Positions 35,639 to 43,382 of a stretch of 64,000 bases of DNA are shown piece after piece. Each line of letters opens with the position of its first letter. Position 1 is the stretch's first letter. Source of the stretch: Paenibacillus algorifonticola (lineage in GTDB: Bacteria; Bacillota; Bacilli; Paenibacillales; Paenibacillaceae); assembly GCF_000971975.1 (NCBI RefSeq), contig NZ_LAQO01000003.1, forward strand, positions 1 to 64,000, given 5' to 3'. The translations under genes were made by a program, and so were the position numbers. Under the pieces are notes generated by a model. The model was given only the letters and a program-made list of their open reading frames with translations. It was not told the origin of the DNA and ran no database searches.

Positions 35639-36616
35639 GTGGCTAGTCTATGGTGGCTGTGGCTGATGGCTGCTCTTGTGTTATTACTGCTGTATGCTCG
35701 GGAATACAGGAAAAATCGATTGATTCGAAACCATCTTAAATATATTAACAATAGGTTAGGGGAGCTGGCAATTACCAGCAATAATCTCACCCAAGAGAGA
35801 CTGCTTCTAATGACCAGTGATTCTGAACTGCGGGAGCTGCTCCAGGGTATTAATGTAATATTGGATTGCGTATATCAATCCACGTCGAATTATGTCAAAA
35901 CAGAAAGTGCGATGCGCAAGATGCTATCCAATGTTTCCCATGATTTGAAAACTCCTCTGACGGTCATTATGGGCTACGCGGAAGTGCTTTTACGAAAAAC
36001 AGATTTGCCATCGGAGGAACGTCAACGGATGCTTGAGCAAATTTTCAATAAGTCGGTAGAGGTGAATGAACGGATACTTGCTTTCTTTGATCTGTCAAAA
36101 CTCGAGGCTGATGATTATGATATCCCGCTTTCTGTTGTGGACGCGTGTGAGGTATGTCAGCACCGTATTTTATCCTACTTCGATCTGCTCGCCGAGCGAG
36201 GCATTGAGGTCGATATTCGTCTTCCTGATGAACCCGTATGGGTATATGCAAATGAAGAAGCTCTATCAAGAGTGCTGGACAATTTGCTATCCAATGCGGT
36301 TCGTTATGGCGCCGACGGAAAATATCTTGGATTTTCACTTGTATCGGTCGGGGGGGATATTCGAATAGAAGTAACCGATCGGGGGCGAGGCATCGCCAAG
36401 ATGGATCAAAATAGAATTTTTGAAAGAATGTATACGATGGATGACTCAAGAAACCGCAATATACAGGGCAGTGGGCTGGGTCTTGCAATCGCCAAAAAGC
36501 TCACAGAACAAATCGGGGGCCGAATTAGCCTGGAAAGCATTCAGGGTTCATATACCTGCTTTACCGTAACGCTTGCCGAACTCCAATATAGAAATGCTTC
36601 CTATCTTAAGAAATAA
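35639..36616 (+). CDS. Sensor histidine kinase with a minimal N-terminal anchor
   Basis: 325 aa. A single N-terminal helix (LWWLWLMAALVLLLLYA) and no extracellular domain are followed by HisKA (SNVSHDLKTPLTVIMGYAEV) and HATPase (NLLSNAVRYGADGK; DRGRGIAKMDQNRIFERMY; GSGLGLAIAKKL). It starts at a GTG directly after the regulator stop. The lack of an extracellular sensor and the adjacent ABC transporter suggest that the stimulus is sensed in the membrane or via the transporter (inference). Confidence 0.9.
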   Translation: MASLWWLWLMAALVLLLLYAREYRKNRLIRNHLKYINNRLGELAITSNNLTQERLLLMTSDSELRELLQGINVILDCVYQSTSNYVKTESAMRKMLSNVSHDLKTPLTVIMGYAEVLLRKTDLPSEERQRMLEQIFNKSVEVNERILAFFDLSKLEADDYDIPLSVVDACEVCQHRILSYFDLLAERGIEVDIRLPDEPVWVYANEEALSRVLDNLLSNAVRYGADGKYLGFSLVSVGGDIRIEVTDRGRGIAKMDQNRIFERMYTMDDSRNRNIQGSGLGLAIAKKLTEQIGGRISLESIQGSYTCFTVTLAELQYRNASYLKK

Positions 36617-36685
36617 GTAAGTTTTCCGACATTAAAAAGTGAGGGTTGGATGATATTCTAAATACATGGAAAGGGGAGTTGCAGT

Positions 36686-37600
36686 ATGACGGAAATCATC
36701 CGAACAAATCTGCTTACTAAAAATTACGGGGCTGCGGAAGTAGTTTCGGGCGTCAATATGAAGGTTCGACGCGGCGAAATATACGGTTTTCTCGGACCAA
36801 ATGGAGCAGGTAAATCAACAATTATGAAAATGCTGCTCGGCTTGGTGCAGCCGACAGGTGGAGAAATCGAATTGTTCGGCGACAAATTGCTTCCTGCTTC
36901 GACAGAACATCTCAAACGGATTGGTCATTTGATTGAGACGCCGATTTTCTATGAAAAGCTATCTGCGAAGCAAAATCTTGAGCTTCACGGAGAATACATG
37001 GGCTACTACAACAAGCAAGCGGTTGAAGAGGCGCTAGAGCTTGTACAGCTAATCGGTGTCCATTCCAAGCCGGTCAAGCAATTTTCGCTTGGCATGAAGC
37101 AGCGGCTTGGCATAGCGAGAGCGATATCTACCCGTCCTGACCTTCTTCTATTGGATGAGCCTATTAATGGTTTGGATCCGGAGGGCATCCAGCTCATGCG
37201 AAATTTATTTCGCAGGCTGCGTGATGAATGGGGAGTAACCCTTCTAATCTCCAGTCATTTGCTGTCGGAGATTGAGCAGGTGGCGGATACGATTGGCGTA
37301 ATCAATGGAGGACGCTTAATTCGTGAGGTGTCCATGGATACCGTACATGCCTCCACGAATGAATATATAGAGATCGTAACGTCGAACGTCACGAATGCCG
37401 CTTATGTTTTAACAGATAAGCTGGGCATACAAAATTTCAAGTATCTTGGTGACCGGATCATACGCGTTTACGATACGGACATATCGCAGGAGAAGCTGTC
37501 CAAAGGGCTTGTTTTGAACGACGTTCCGATTGAAGCGATTAATCGGCGCCATCATACCTTGGAAGAATATTTCTTAGGAATCATAAGAGGGGGCGAGTAG
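36686..37600 (+). CDS. ABC transporter ATP-binding protein (BcrA/lantibiotic-immunity type)
   Basis: 304 aa. Walker A is GPNGAGKST, the signature is FSLGMKQRLGIARAI, Walker B is LLLLDEPINGLDPEG, and the switch His is in LISSHLLSEIEQ. The roughly 80-aa C-terminal extension is typical of BcrA-like ATPases. It is coupled to the membrane protein starting 1 base after its stop. With the two-component system it looks like an antibiotic- or peptide-resistance module. Confidence 0.9.
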   Translation: MTEIIRTNLLTKNYGAAEVVSGVNMKVRRGEIYGFLGPNGAGKSTIMKMLLGLVQPTGGEIELFGDKLLPASTEHLKRIGHLIETPIFYEKLSAKQNLELHGEYMGYYNKQAVEEALELVQLIGVHSKPVKQFSLGMKQRLGIARAISTRPDLLLLDEPINGLDPEGIQLMRNLFRRLRDEWGVTLLISSHLLSEIEQVADTIGVINGGRLIREVSMDTVHASTNEYIEIVTSNVTNAAYVLTDKLGIQNFKYLGDRIIRVYDTDISQEKLSKGLVLNDVPIEAINRRHHTLEEYFLGIIRGGE

Positions 37601-37601
37601 A

Positions 37602-38297
37602 ATGTTCCATCTTATTAAGCTTGAGCTTAAAAAGGGAAGTTTTACCGGCTATATTTGGGGTTCACTGATAGCTTATTTGACCATCGCGGGTTTAATGATG
37701 ATTGTATACTTTGTCGAAGGCAATAATATCGAGGAGCCCGTATTTCAAGGCTATACGGATATGCTGCATATGATCGACCTTTTGGTCAGGGCCACGTTCA
37801 TCGTTTACGCATCAGTAATGATATCCAAGTTAATCATCAACGAGTTTAAAGACAAGACGATTTCTCTTTTATTTGCATACCCTGTGAGTCGCAAAAAAAT
37901 AATATTCGCGAAGCTTTCGATCGTTTTTTTCTGGACATTTGCTAATGTTTTATTAGCCAATCTAGTCGTCGGCGCTTTGTTAATTTCTATTAACGCTGGT
38001 GTTGGATACTTTACAGAGCCGCTAACGATTCATACTTTAGTTCAGCATGCAATCTATGTCCTGATGCAGGCTATTGGCGCAGCGGGAATGAGCTTGCTTC
38101 CACTTGCTATCGGCATGCGTAATAAGTCGGTTCCGTCTACTATCGTATCTTCCATCGTTATTGTTGTGCTCGTATGCTCGAACAATCTGGGATTTTCCAT
38201 AAGCTCTATCATAGCAATTCCTTTATCCCTTGCTGTAATAGGTATTTTGATTACTTATATGAGTTTTCGAAATATTGATCGTATGGATGTGGGGTAA
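37602..38297 (+). CDS. ABC-2 type permease (BcrB-like)
   Basis: 231 aa with about six hydrophobic segments (GYIWGSLIAYLTIAGLMMIV; LANLVVGALLISINAGVG; SIVIVVLVCSNNLGFSIS). The segment INEFKDKTISLLFAYPVSRK is the cytoplasmic loop characteristic of ABC-2 permeases of the bacitracin/lantibiotic type. It is the membrane partner of the upstream ATPase. Confidence 0.85.
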   Translation: MFHLIKLELKKGSFTGYIWGSLIAYLTIAGLMMIVYFVEGNNIEEPVFQGYTDMLHMIDLLVRATFIVYASVMISKLIINEFKDKTISLLFAYPVSRKKIIFAKLSIVFFWTFANVLLANLVVGALLISINAGVGYFTEPLTIHTLVQHAIYVLMQAIGAAGMSLLPLAIGMRNKSVPSTIVSSIVIVVLVCSNNLGFSISSIIAIPLSLAVIGILITYMSFRNIDRMDVG

Positions 38298-38682
38298 GGA
38301 ACGGTTTTAGTGAATAAATCATGGACTCCGTTCGAAAGGCCGGTTGCCGAGAATTTTCAGCAACTGGCCTTTCGCGTTTGAAATGTCCAATTTTTGGGTG
38401 ATTTGATGACTTATTTTTATGGTATTATGTGGATGCTGTTTGTGGTATATTGGGAATAGTTCCGTTTTTTCCACTCAAGGGGACATGCCCCTAGACAGTT
38501 TTCGACCCCTCTAGAGCGTTTCTTTGCCTTCACACAGCTAGGTACATCACTCCAATTAGCCGCTAATATCTCTTTTTAAATGCGTTTATTCGCCAAAATT
38601 AGAAAGCGGCGACAGCATCACGCGACAAATAAAAGTTACATGATTTGTAACTAAAATCTAAATATAGACATAAAAATAAATA

Positions 38683-38712
38683 TTGTAAAAAAACACAGAA
38701 TTATGGTATAAC
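38683..38712 (+). promoter_or_regulatory. Candidate promoter of the polyketide operon
   Basis: TTGTAA (38683-38688), an 18-base spacer and TATAAC (38707-38712), about 345 bases before the first ACP gene. Confidence 0.4.
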
Positions 38713-38973
38713 TTTATTAACGGCGTTATTGGTTTCCTCGACGGCCACATCTTCATTAAGCAACATTCCTCAAGAGATACAGTCGTCTACTCCTTTAGCG
38801 ACACATTCAACTATGAATGATCTTCTCTCAACCCACCCACAACTTTTGTTTTCCTTTCTAACGTACTTTCATCCAGATGAGTTTGTACAATTTAAGCCTG
38901 CTGTTTTATGCCGCACTGCCTATGTTAATTCCATTTAAGGAGTGAGTGTCAGACAATGTCTAACCCAAGACAC

Positions 38974-38987
38974 TGAAAGCGCTTTCT
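38974..38987. promoter_or_regulatory. Putative cre site (CcpA operator)
   Basis: TGAAAGCGCTTTCT matches the catabolite-responsive element pattern TGNAANCGNTNNCA except for the last base, and its core GAAAGCGCTTTC is a perfect palindrome. It lies downstream of the candidate promoter and 70 bases before the first gene, a roadblock position. Confidence 0.55.
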
Positions 38988-39056
38988 ATTTTGATGGCGA
39001 TTTATGCTGCATCAGGATTTACGTGCAATCTTTTATACAATAAAGGAGCTGAAACA

Positions 39057-39332
39057 ATGGAAAACGTACAGCTATCGATTGAAAATCAAATTAAGAACAT
39101 GATTGTTACCAAGTTTGGACTGGACATCTCTCCGGAAGAAATCAACGATGATGACCCGTTATTTGATGTAAATGAACAGGGAGAAGGGCTCGACCTCGAT
39201 TCCGTTGATGCTTTGGAGCTGGCTGTTGGACTGAAGGAGCTTTTTGGCGTTAAGCCGCAAAGCAGTGATATGTCCGTTTTCAAGAGCGTTCGCTCCATTG
39301 CGGACATCATCCGCAGCACGATCGGGGATTAA
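39057..39332 (+). CDS. Acyl carrier protein 1 of the type II-like set
   Basis: 91 aa. Four-helix carrier protein with the phosphopantetheine serine at Ser49 in LDLDSVDALELAVGL, a DSVD variant of the usual DSL. The frame opens at 38991, but AAAGGAGC lies 6 bases before the ATG at 39057. The ketosynthase begins 4 bases after its stop, so it is very likely the carrier for the discrete KS/CLF pair. Confidence 0.88.
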   Translation: MENVQLSIENQIKNMIVTKFGLDISPEEINDDDPLFDVNEQGEGLDLDSVDALELAVGLKELFGVKPQSSDMSVFKSVRSIADIIRSTIGD

Positions 39333-39335
39333 TCG

Positions 39336-40535
39336 ATGAGCAGACCGCAAGCCGTAGTAACCGGAATTGGAATCATCGCGCCAGGCGGCTCAAACAGAGA
39401 AGCTTTCTTCCAGTCTATTGTGAATGGAGCCAGCGGGCTTCGAGCTCATGAAAAGCTGAAGAAGCTTGGCGTGAGTGGCGAGGTGGCGGGCAGCGTTGAC
39501 AAGCATTATCGAGAAATGGAAGAGGATGAGCGGGCAATCCAAATGACTTATGCCGCGCTTGATGAAGCTTTGGCAGACAGCAGGCTGACGAAGGAGGATA
39601 TCGGCAAGCTGGAAACAAGAGCGGGCTTGTCCCTTTCGGAATCGGTGCCAGGGCATATTAAAACGATGAGATATATTCAAAATAACCGGGAGCAGAAGTG
39701 GAATAATCCCGATGGACTAATCGAAATTCCATCTTTGCTTTCGCATATTGTTTCGTATATAGACATAAAGGGTCAAGCCTATACAACCATGTCGGCCTGT
39801 GCCGCTGGAACCGCGGGGGCAGGAATTGCTCTAGACGCCATCCGCAACGGAATGGCTGATTTAATGGTTGTTGTTGGCGCAGAGCCCTTATCAGACAACT
39901 ACATTGCCGGATTTCACAGCCTTCAATCCATGAGCCTAGGTGGCTGTGTGCCGTTTGATAAGGACAGGGACGGCATGTCACTTGGCGAAGGGGCCGCCGT
40001 CTTTATTGTGGAAACGCTTGATCGAGCGAAGGCAAGAGGAGCCCACATTTACGGCGAGCTGCTCGGGTATGGCTTAAGCAATGATGCTTATCATATTACA
40101 AGTCCCGATCCCGAAGGGGAAGGGGCTGTGAGGACAATGCGGATGGCTTTGGAGGATGCGGGTTTGCAGCCGGGTGACATTGATTATGTGAATGCCCATG
40201 GAACGGCAACCGAGCTTAATGACTTAATGGAAATGAGAGCGCTGTCCAAGGTTTTTGGAACCGAGGAGAAGCAGTCCCAGGTTATGATTTCTTCAACGAA
40301 GGCGGTTACCGGCCACTGTTTGGGAGCGGCGGGAAGCGTGGAGCTGGCGGCAACCTTGCTTGCGATAGATCGCGGCATTGTGCCTCCAACTGCATTTCTG
40401 AAGGAGCCGCCAGAACCTTTTCAGCAGCTCCAAATCGTTAAAGGGAATTATGAGGAACGGTTGATCCAATACGCGATGTCGAACTCATACGCTTTCTTCG
40501 GCCATTCTGCAAGTATAGTTGTCGGAAAGGTCTAA
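39336..40535 (+). CDS. Type II beta-ketoacyl-ACP synthase (KS-alpha, FabF-like)
   Basis: 399 aa free-standing condensing enzyme. The catalytic triad is intact: Cys155 in TMSACAAGTAGAG, His in VNAHGTATELND and His in TGHCLGAAGSVE. The size and motifs match FabF, KS-alpha of type II polyketide synthases and ApeO-type polyene synthases. The gene order ACP-KS-DH-CLF-KR-ACP, with a degenerate second KS nearby, argues for a dedicated iterative polyene system and not housekeeping fatty acid synthesis. Confidence 0.9.
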   Translation: MSRPQAVVTGIGIIAPGGSNREAFFQSIVNGASGLRAHEKLKKLGVSGEVAGSVDKHYREMEEDERAIQMTYAALDEALADSRLTKEDIGKLETRAGLSLSESVPGHIKTMRYIQNNREQKWNNPDGLIEIPSLLSHIVSYIDIKGQAYTTMSACAAGTAGAGIALDAIRNGMADLMVVVGAEPLSDNYIAGFHSLQSMSLGGCVPFDKDRDGMSLGEGAAVFIVETLDRAKARGAHIYGELLGYGLSNDAYHITSPDPEGEGAVRTMRMALEDAGLQPGDIDYVNAHGTATELNDLMEMRALSKVFGTEEKQSQVMISSTKAVTGHCLGAAGSVELAATLLAIDRGIVPPTAFLKEPPEPFQQLQIVKGNYEERLIQYAMSNSYAFFGHSASIVVGKV

Positions 40536-40608
40536 GCACCTTTCGGCTTGAATTTGACGGTTTATTGGCGCTGTCGCATACACACCACATGCTGGGGAGC
40601 TGTCATGG

Positions 40609-41031
40609 ATGGAAACCATTGATATTGCAAAAGGCTTGCCTCACCGCTACCCGTTTGTCATGGTAGACAGAATCACTGAGGCCATTTATATGAAGCGTTC
40701 CAAAGGCTACAAAAACATAAGCTTTAACGAGCAGTGGGCAGTTGGACATTTCCCTGATGAACCGATTTATCCAGGCGTTCTCATGATTGAGACGATGGCG
40801 CAGGTCAGCGGATTTATTTTTTACAACGGGGAGAGCCCGGCAGCTCATAAATTTTATTTAAGTGCGGTTAACCAAATCAAGTTTATACATCCGGTTGTGC
40901 CGGGCGATACATTTGCGGTAGAAGCAGAGTTAGTCGAATCCTTCCACACCTTTCACCAGATCAAATGCACGGCTTCAGTCGGAGATAGAGTTGTCGCGTC
41001 GGGGATGCTGACCTTAAGCTATTCCGTTTAA
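40609..41031 (+). CDS. FabZ-like 3-hydroxyacyl-ACP dehydratase
   Basis: 140 aa hotdog-fold dehydratase. It has LPHRYPFVMVDRI and the active-site histidine in GHFPDEPIYPG, followed by the acidic residue in VLMIETMAQVSG. It removes water from 3-hydroxyacyl-ACP to give the trans-2-enoyl thioester. Since no enoyl reductase lies with it, repeated KS-KR-DH action would give conjugated double bonds. The start is ATG 40609, 11 bases after GGGGAG; an ATG 5 bases upstream is out of frame. Confidence 0.88.
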   Translation: METIDIAKGLPHRYPFVMVDRITEAIYMKRSKGYKNISFNEQWAVGHFPDEPIYPGVLMIETMAQVSGFIFYNGESPAAHKFYLSAVNQIKFIHPVVPGDTFAVEAELVESFHTFHQIKCTASVGDRVVASGMLTLSYSV

Positions 41032-41087
41032 AACAGAATGGCGTTAAGTTGCGAAGGGCATAATTTTATAAATTTGGGAGAATCCAT

Positions 41088-42263
41088 ATGCATAAAATAT
41101 TTGTTACGGCTGTAGGAGCGATAAGCTGTGCAGGATCCGGTGCAGATGAATATTGGGAAGGCATAAACGCACAGGCGGGAGTCACGCCGGAGGAGCTCAA
41201 GCTGCCCGTGGATATTCCACAAAATATTGAAAATCGGGTTGCCAGACGAATGGATCGGTTTTCACGGTTGACCATGAGCGCTTCGAAACAAGTGCTTGAT
41301 GAAGCTTTGATCGTGCAGGAGCAAATGGATCATAACCGGATTGGCACTGTTTTTACGACGGGATACGGTCCATTGGTATCTAACCTTGCCCTGAGCAATC
41401 AAATCGTGTCAGGTGGCGTTGATATGGTTAGTCCGACCGTATTCGCAAGTACGGTATACAACTCGGGAATCGGGCATGTTTGCTTGAGTTTAAAGCTGAA
41501 GGGCGCGAGCACCGTACTAACGGGCAGCAATGCGATTGCTTATGCATCTGATCTGCTCAAAAGTGGCAAGGCAGATGCGATATTGTGCGGTGGGGTAGAG
41601 GAATATTGCCAAGAGCTGCTCGAATCCTTTCAGCAGCAGGATTATGTAACAAAGGATGAAAACTATTTGTGCAGGCCTCTGGACAAAAATAGAAGCGGAA
41701 CGAGAATGACCGAGGGCGCCGCTGTATTGCTGCTCGAGACGGAGAGCGTGTTAGCCCGCTGTCCGGAACGGATTGTGTGCGAGGTTGTCGGGTATGCAAG
41801 TTTAATAGGGAAAGGGTACCTGGGCAAAGACCGTGCCGATGCGGATTTTAAACCGTTCGCTCGGGTGATGGATATGGCTCTCAAGCATGCCTCCATTTCT
41901 CCTAGCGATATTGACGGTATTTTGCTGGCTGCCGGAGGCGGACGTTATACCGACAAGGTGGAAGCCCAAGCGATTCATGAAACATTTGGACAGCGTGCCG
42001 CCTCCATTCCTGTTTCTTCCATTAAGGGAGCAACAGGGGAAGCGCTTGGCGCATCGTTTATGATGAATGTCGCTGCGGGCGCCCTTGCCATTGCCAAAGG
42101 GTGCATGCCTTTAACCGCAGGCTGCACCGAGCCGGATGCCGCTTTAGAGCTGGATATCGTCCATCATGAGCCGCGTTTAGGCGATTACCAATATTTATTA
42201 GTGAACGGATATGATGTCAACGGATGCTTGCACAGCGTCATACTCGGAGCGGTCCGGAGGTGA
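41088..42263 (+). CDS. Catalytically degenerate ketosynthase (chain-length-factor/KS-beta-like)
   Basis: 391 aa with a thiolase fold like its neighbour, but all three catalytic residues are replaced. The cysteine position is Ser147 in VLTGSNAIAYA, the first His position falls in LLAAGGGRYTD, and the second is Glu in GATGEALGAS. This is the signature of a chain-length factor that pairs with KS-alpha. The pair would form the condensing heterodimer of a type II PKS. The ribosome site TGGGAGAATC precedes the ATG. Confidence 0.82.
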   Translation: MHKIFVTAVGAISCAGSGADEYWEGINAQAGVTPEELKLPVDIPQNIENRVARRMDRFSRLTMSASKQVLDEALIVQEQMDHNRIGTVFTTGYGPLVSNLALSNQIVSGGVDMVSPTVFASTVYNSGIGHVCLSLKLKGASTVLTGSNAIAYASDLLKSGKADAILCGGVEEYCQELLESFQQQDYVTKDENYLCRPLDKNRSGTRMTEGAAVLLLETESVLARCPERIVCEVVGYASLIGKGYLGKDRADADFKPFARVMDMALKHASISPSDIDGILLAAGGGRYTDKVEAQAIHETFGQRAASIPVSSIKGATGEALGASFMMNVAAGALAIAKGCMPLTAGCTEPDAALELDIVHHEPRLGDYQYLLVNGYDVNGCLHSVILGAVRR

Positions 42264-42267
42264 GCCA

Positions 42268-43008
42268 TTGAAATTTGCCGATAAAGTCGTCTTCATTACC
42301 GGAGGGGCAAGAGGAATCGGGCATGCCATCGTACAGGCTTTTGCAAGTGAAGGAGCTACAGTCCTCTTTACCTATAAAAGCAGTGAGGAGGAAGCTGCGC
42401 AACTGGAAGCTTCCCTGCAGGAAAATGGAGGATTGGCGAAAGCGTTTGAGCTGGACGTGTCCGATCACACGAATACGCTTGCTGTAATCGAGGAAGCTGT
42501 TCAGGAGTTTGGCATGATAGATGTGCTGATTAACAATGCGGGCGTAACGGAGGATGGTTTTCTGATGCTGATGGAGGAGTCCTCTTGGGATAAGGTCATC
42601 AATACAAATTTGAAAGGCGCCTACAATTGCTGCAAAGCTGTGCTGCCTTCGATGATCAGCAAGAGGCACGGAGTCATCGTGAACATTTCCTCCGTTTCCG
42701 CTTTGGCTGGCGCCTCAAGCCAAACGAATTATAGTGCGTCCAAAGCTGGCCTCATTGGCTTGACTCGATCACTATCAAGGGAAGTTTCCGGAAAAAACAT
42801 CCGTGTGAATGCAATAGCACCGGGATATATTGTTACAGATATGCTCGGGAAAGTTCCCGATCGCGTGCGCCGTCATTTTGTCGATAAAATTGCCTGCGGC
42901 CGGTTGGGCGAGGCTGATGAAGTAGCAAAGGTAGCCCTTTTTCTTGCTTCCGACGATGCAAGCTACATATATGGACAGACGATTATTGTCGATGGAGGAA
43001 TGATTTAA
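42268..43008 (+). CDS. 3-oxoacyl-ACP reductase (FabG-like ketoreductase)
   Basis: About 246 aa SDR. The NADPH motif is TGGARGIGHA, NNAG is present, and the catalytic pattern runs from NISSVSALAG to NYSASKAGL. The C-terminal segment IYGQTIIVDGGMI is FabG-like. It reduces the 3-oxoacyl-ACP made by KS/CLF. The start is TTG 42268 after GGAGGTGA, 4 bases beyond the CLF stop, so translation is coupled. The longer frame from 42211 overlaps the CLF gene and has no ribosome site. Confidence 0.88.
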   Translation: MKFADKVVFITGGARGIGHAIVQAFASEGATVLFTYKSSEEEAAQLEASLQENGGLAKAFELDVSDHTNTLAVIEEAVQEFGMIDVLINNAGVTEDGFLMLMEESSWDKVINTNLKGAYNCCKAVLPSMISKRHGVIVNISSVSALAGASSQTNYSASKAGLIGLTRSLSREVSGKNIRVNAIAPGYIVTDMLGKVPDRVRRHFVDKIACGRLGEADEVAKVALFLASDDASYIYGQTIIVDGGMI

Positions 43009-43050
43009 GGCAGCCGTGTAAATGAAATCGAACGATTTTAGGGAGGTTAA

Positions 43051-43326
43051 ATGATGAGTGGGGAAGTAAAAGTAGCGGATTTTAATACGAGGTTTTATGA
43101 AATTTTGCAAAAAAATATTGAGCTATTGTCTATTGATGAAAGCGTGCTGAAATCGGATTTAGAAACGGTAGGCCTTAACTCTATCTCCTTTGTTAAATTA
43201 ATCGTAGCTTTGGAAAATGAATTCGATGTCGAGTTTGAGAATGAAATTTTAATTATCGATCATTTTGCTACATTGGAGCAGTTTAAGGACAGCGTGCAAA
43301 AGCTAGTGGAGGGGCAAGATCATTAA
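43051..43326 (+). CDS. Acyl carrier protein 2 of the type II-like set
   Basis: 91 aa carrier protein with the phosphopantetheine serine at about Ser44 in GLNSISFVKLIVALE. It differs strongly from carrier protein 1. Two distinct ACPs also occur in aryl-polyene clusters, where one may carry the primer or the finished chain. Two tandem ATGs (43051, 43054) follow AGGGAGGTTAA. Confidence 0.85.
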   Translation: MMSGEVKVADFNTRFYEILQKNIELLSIDESVLKSDLETVGLNSISFVKLIVALENEFDVEFENEILIIDHFATLEQFKDSVQKLVEGQDH

Positions 43327-43382
43327 TTTTCTCCGCTCGTGCCGCTCTGTGCGGCGATTTTACCCTATAGTGGAGGGCACTT

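Larger units (their letters stand above)
38298..39056 (+). other. Long intergenic region before the polyketide cluster
   Basis: About 760 bases without a supported gene. It contains a hairpin CGAAAGGCCGGTTGC/GCAACTGGCCTTTCG (38333-38374) that may end the ABC operon, an AT-rich promoter region around 38683-38712, a 69-codon frame (38729-38938) with no ribosome site or recognisable product, and a cre-like palindrome. The long leader suggests transcriptional regulation of the cluster here. Confidence 0.5.

Noticed and set aside
38729..38938. 69-codon open frame in the leader of the polyketide operon
   Set aside because: No ribosome site, Ser/Thr-rich composition with no recognisable fold, and it lies in a region that looks like promoter and leader.
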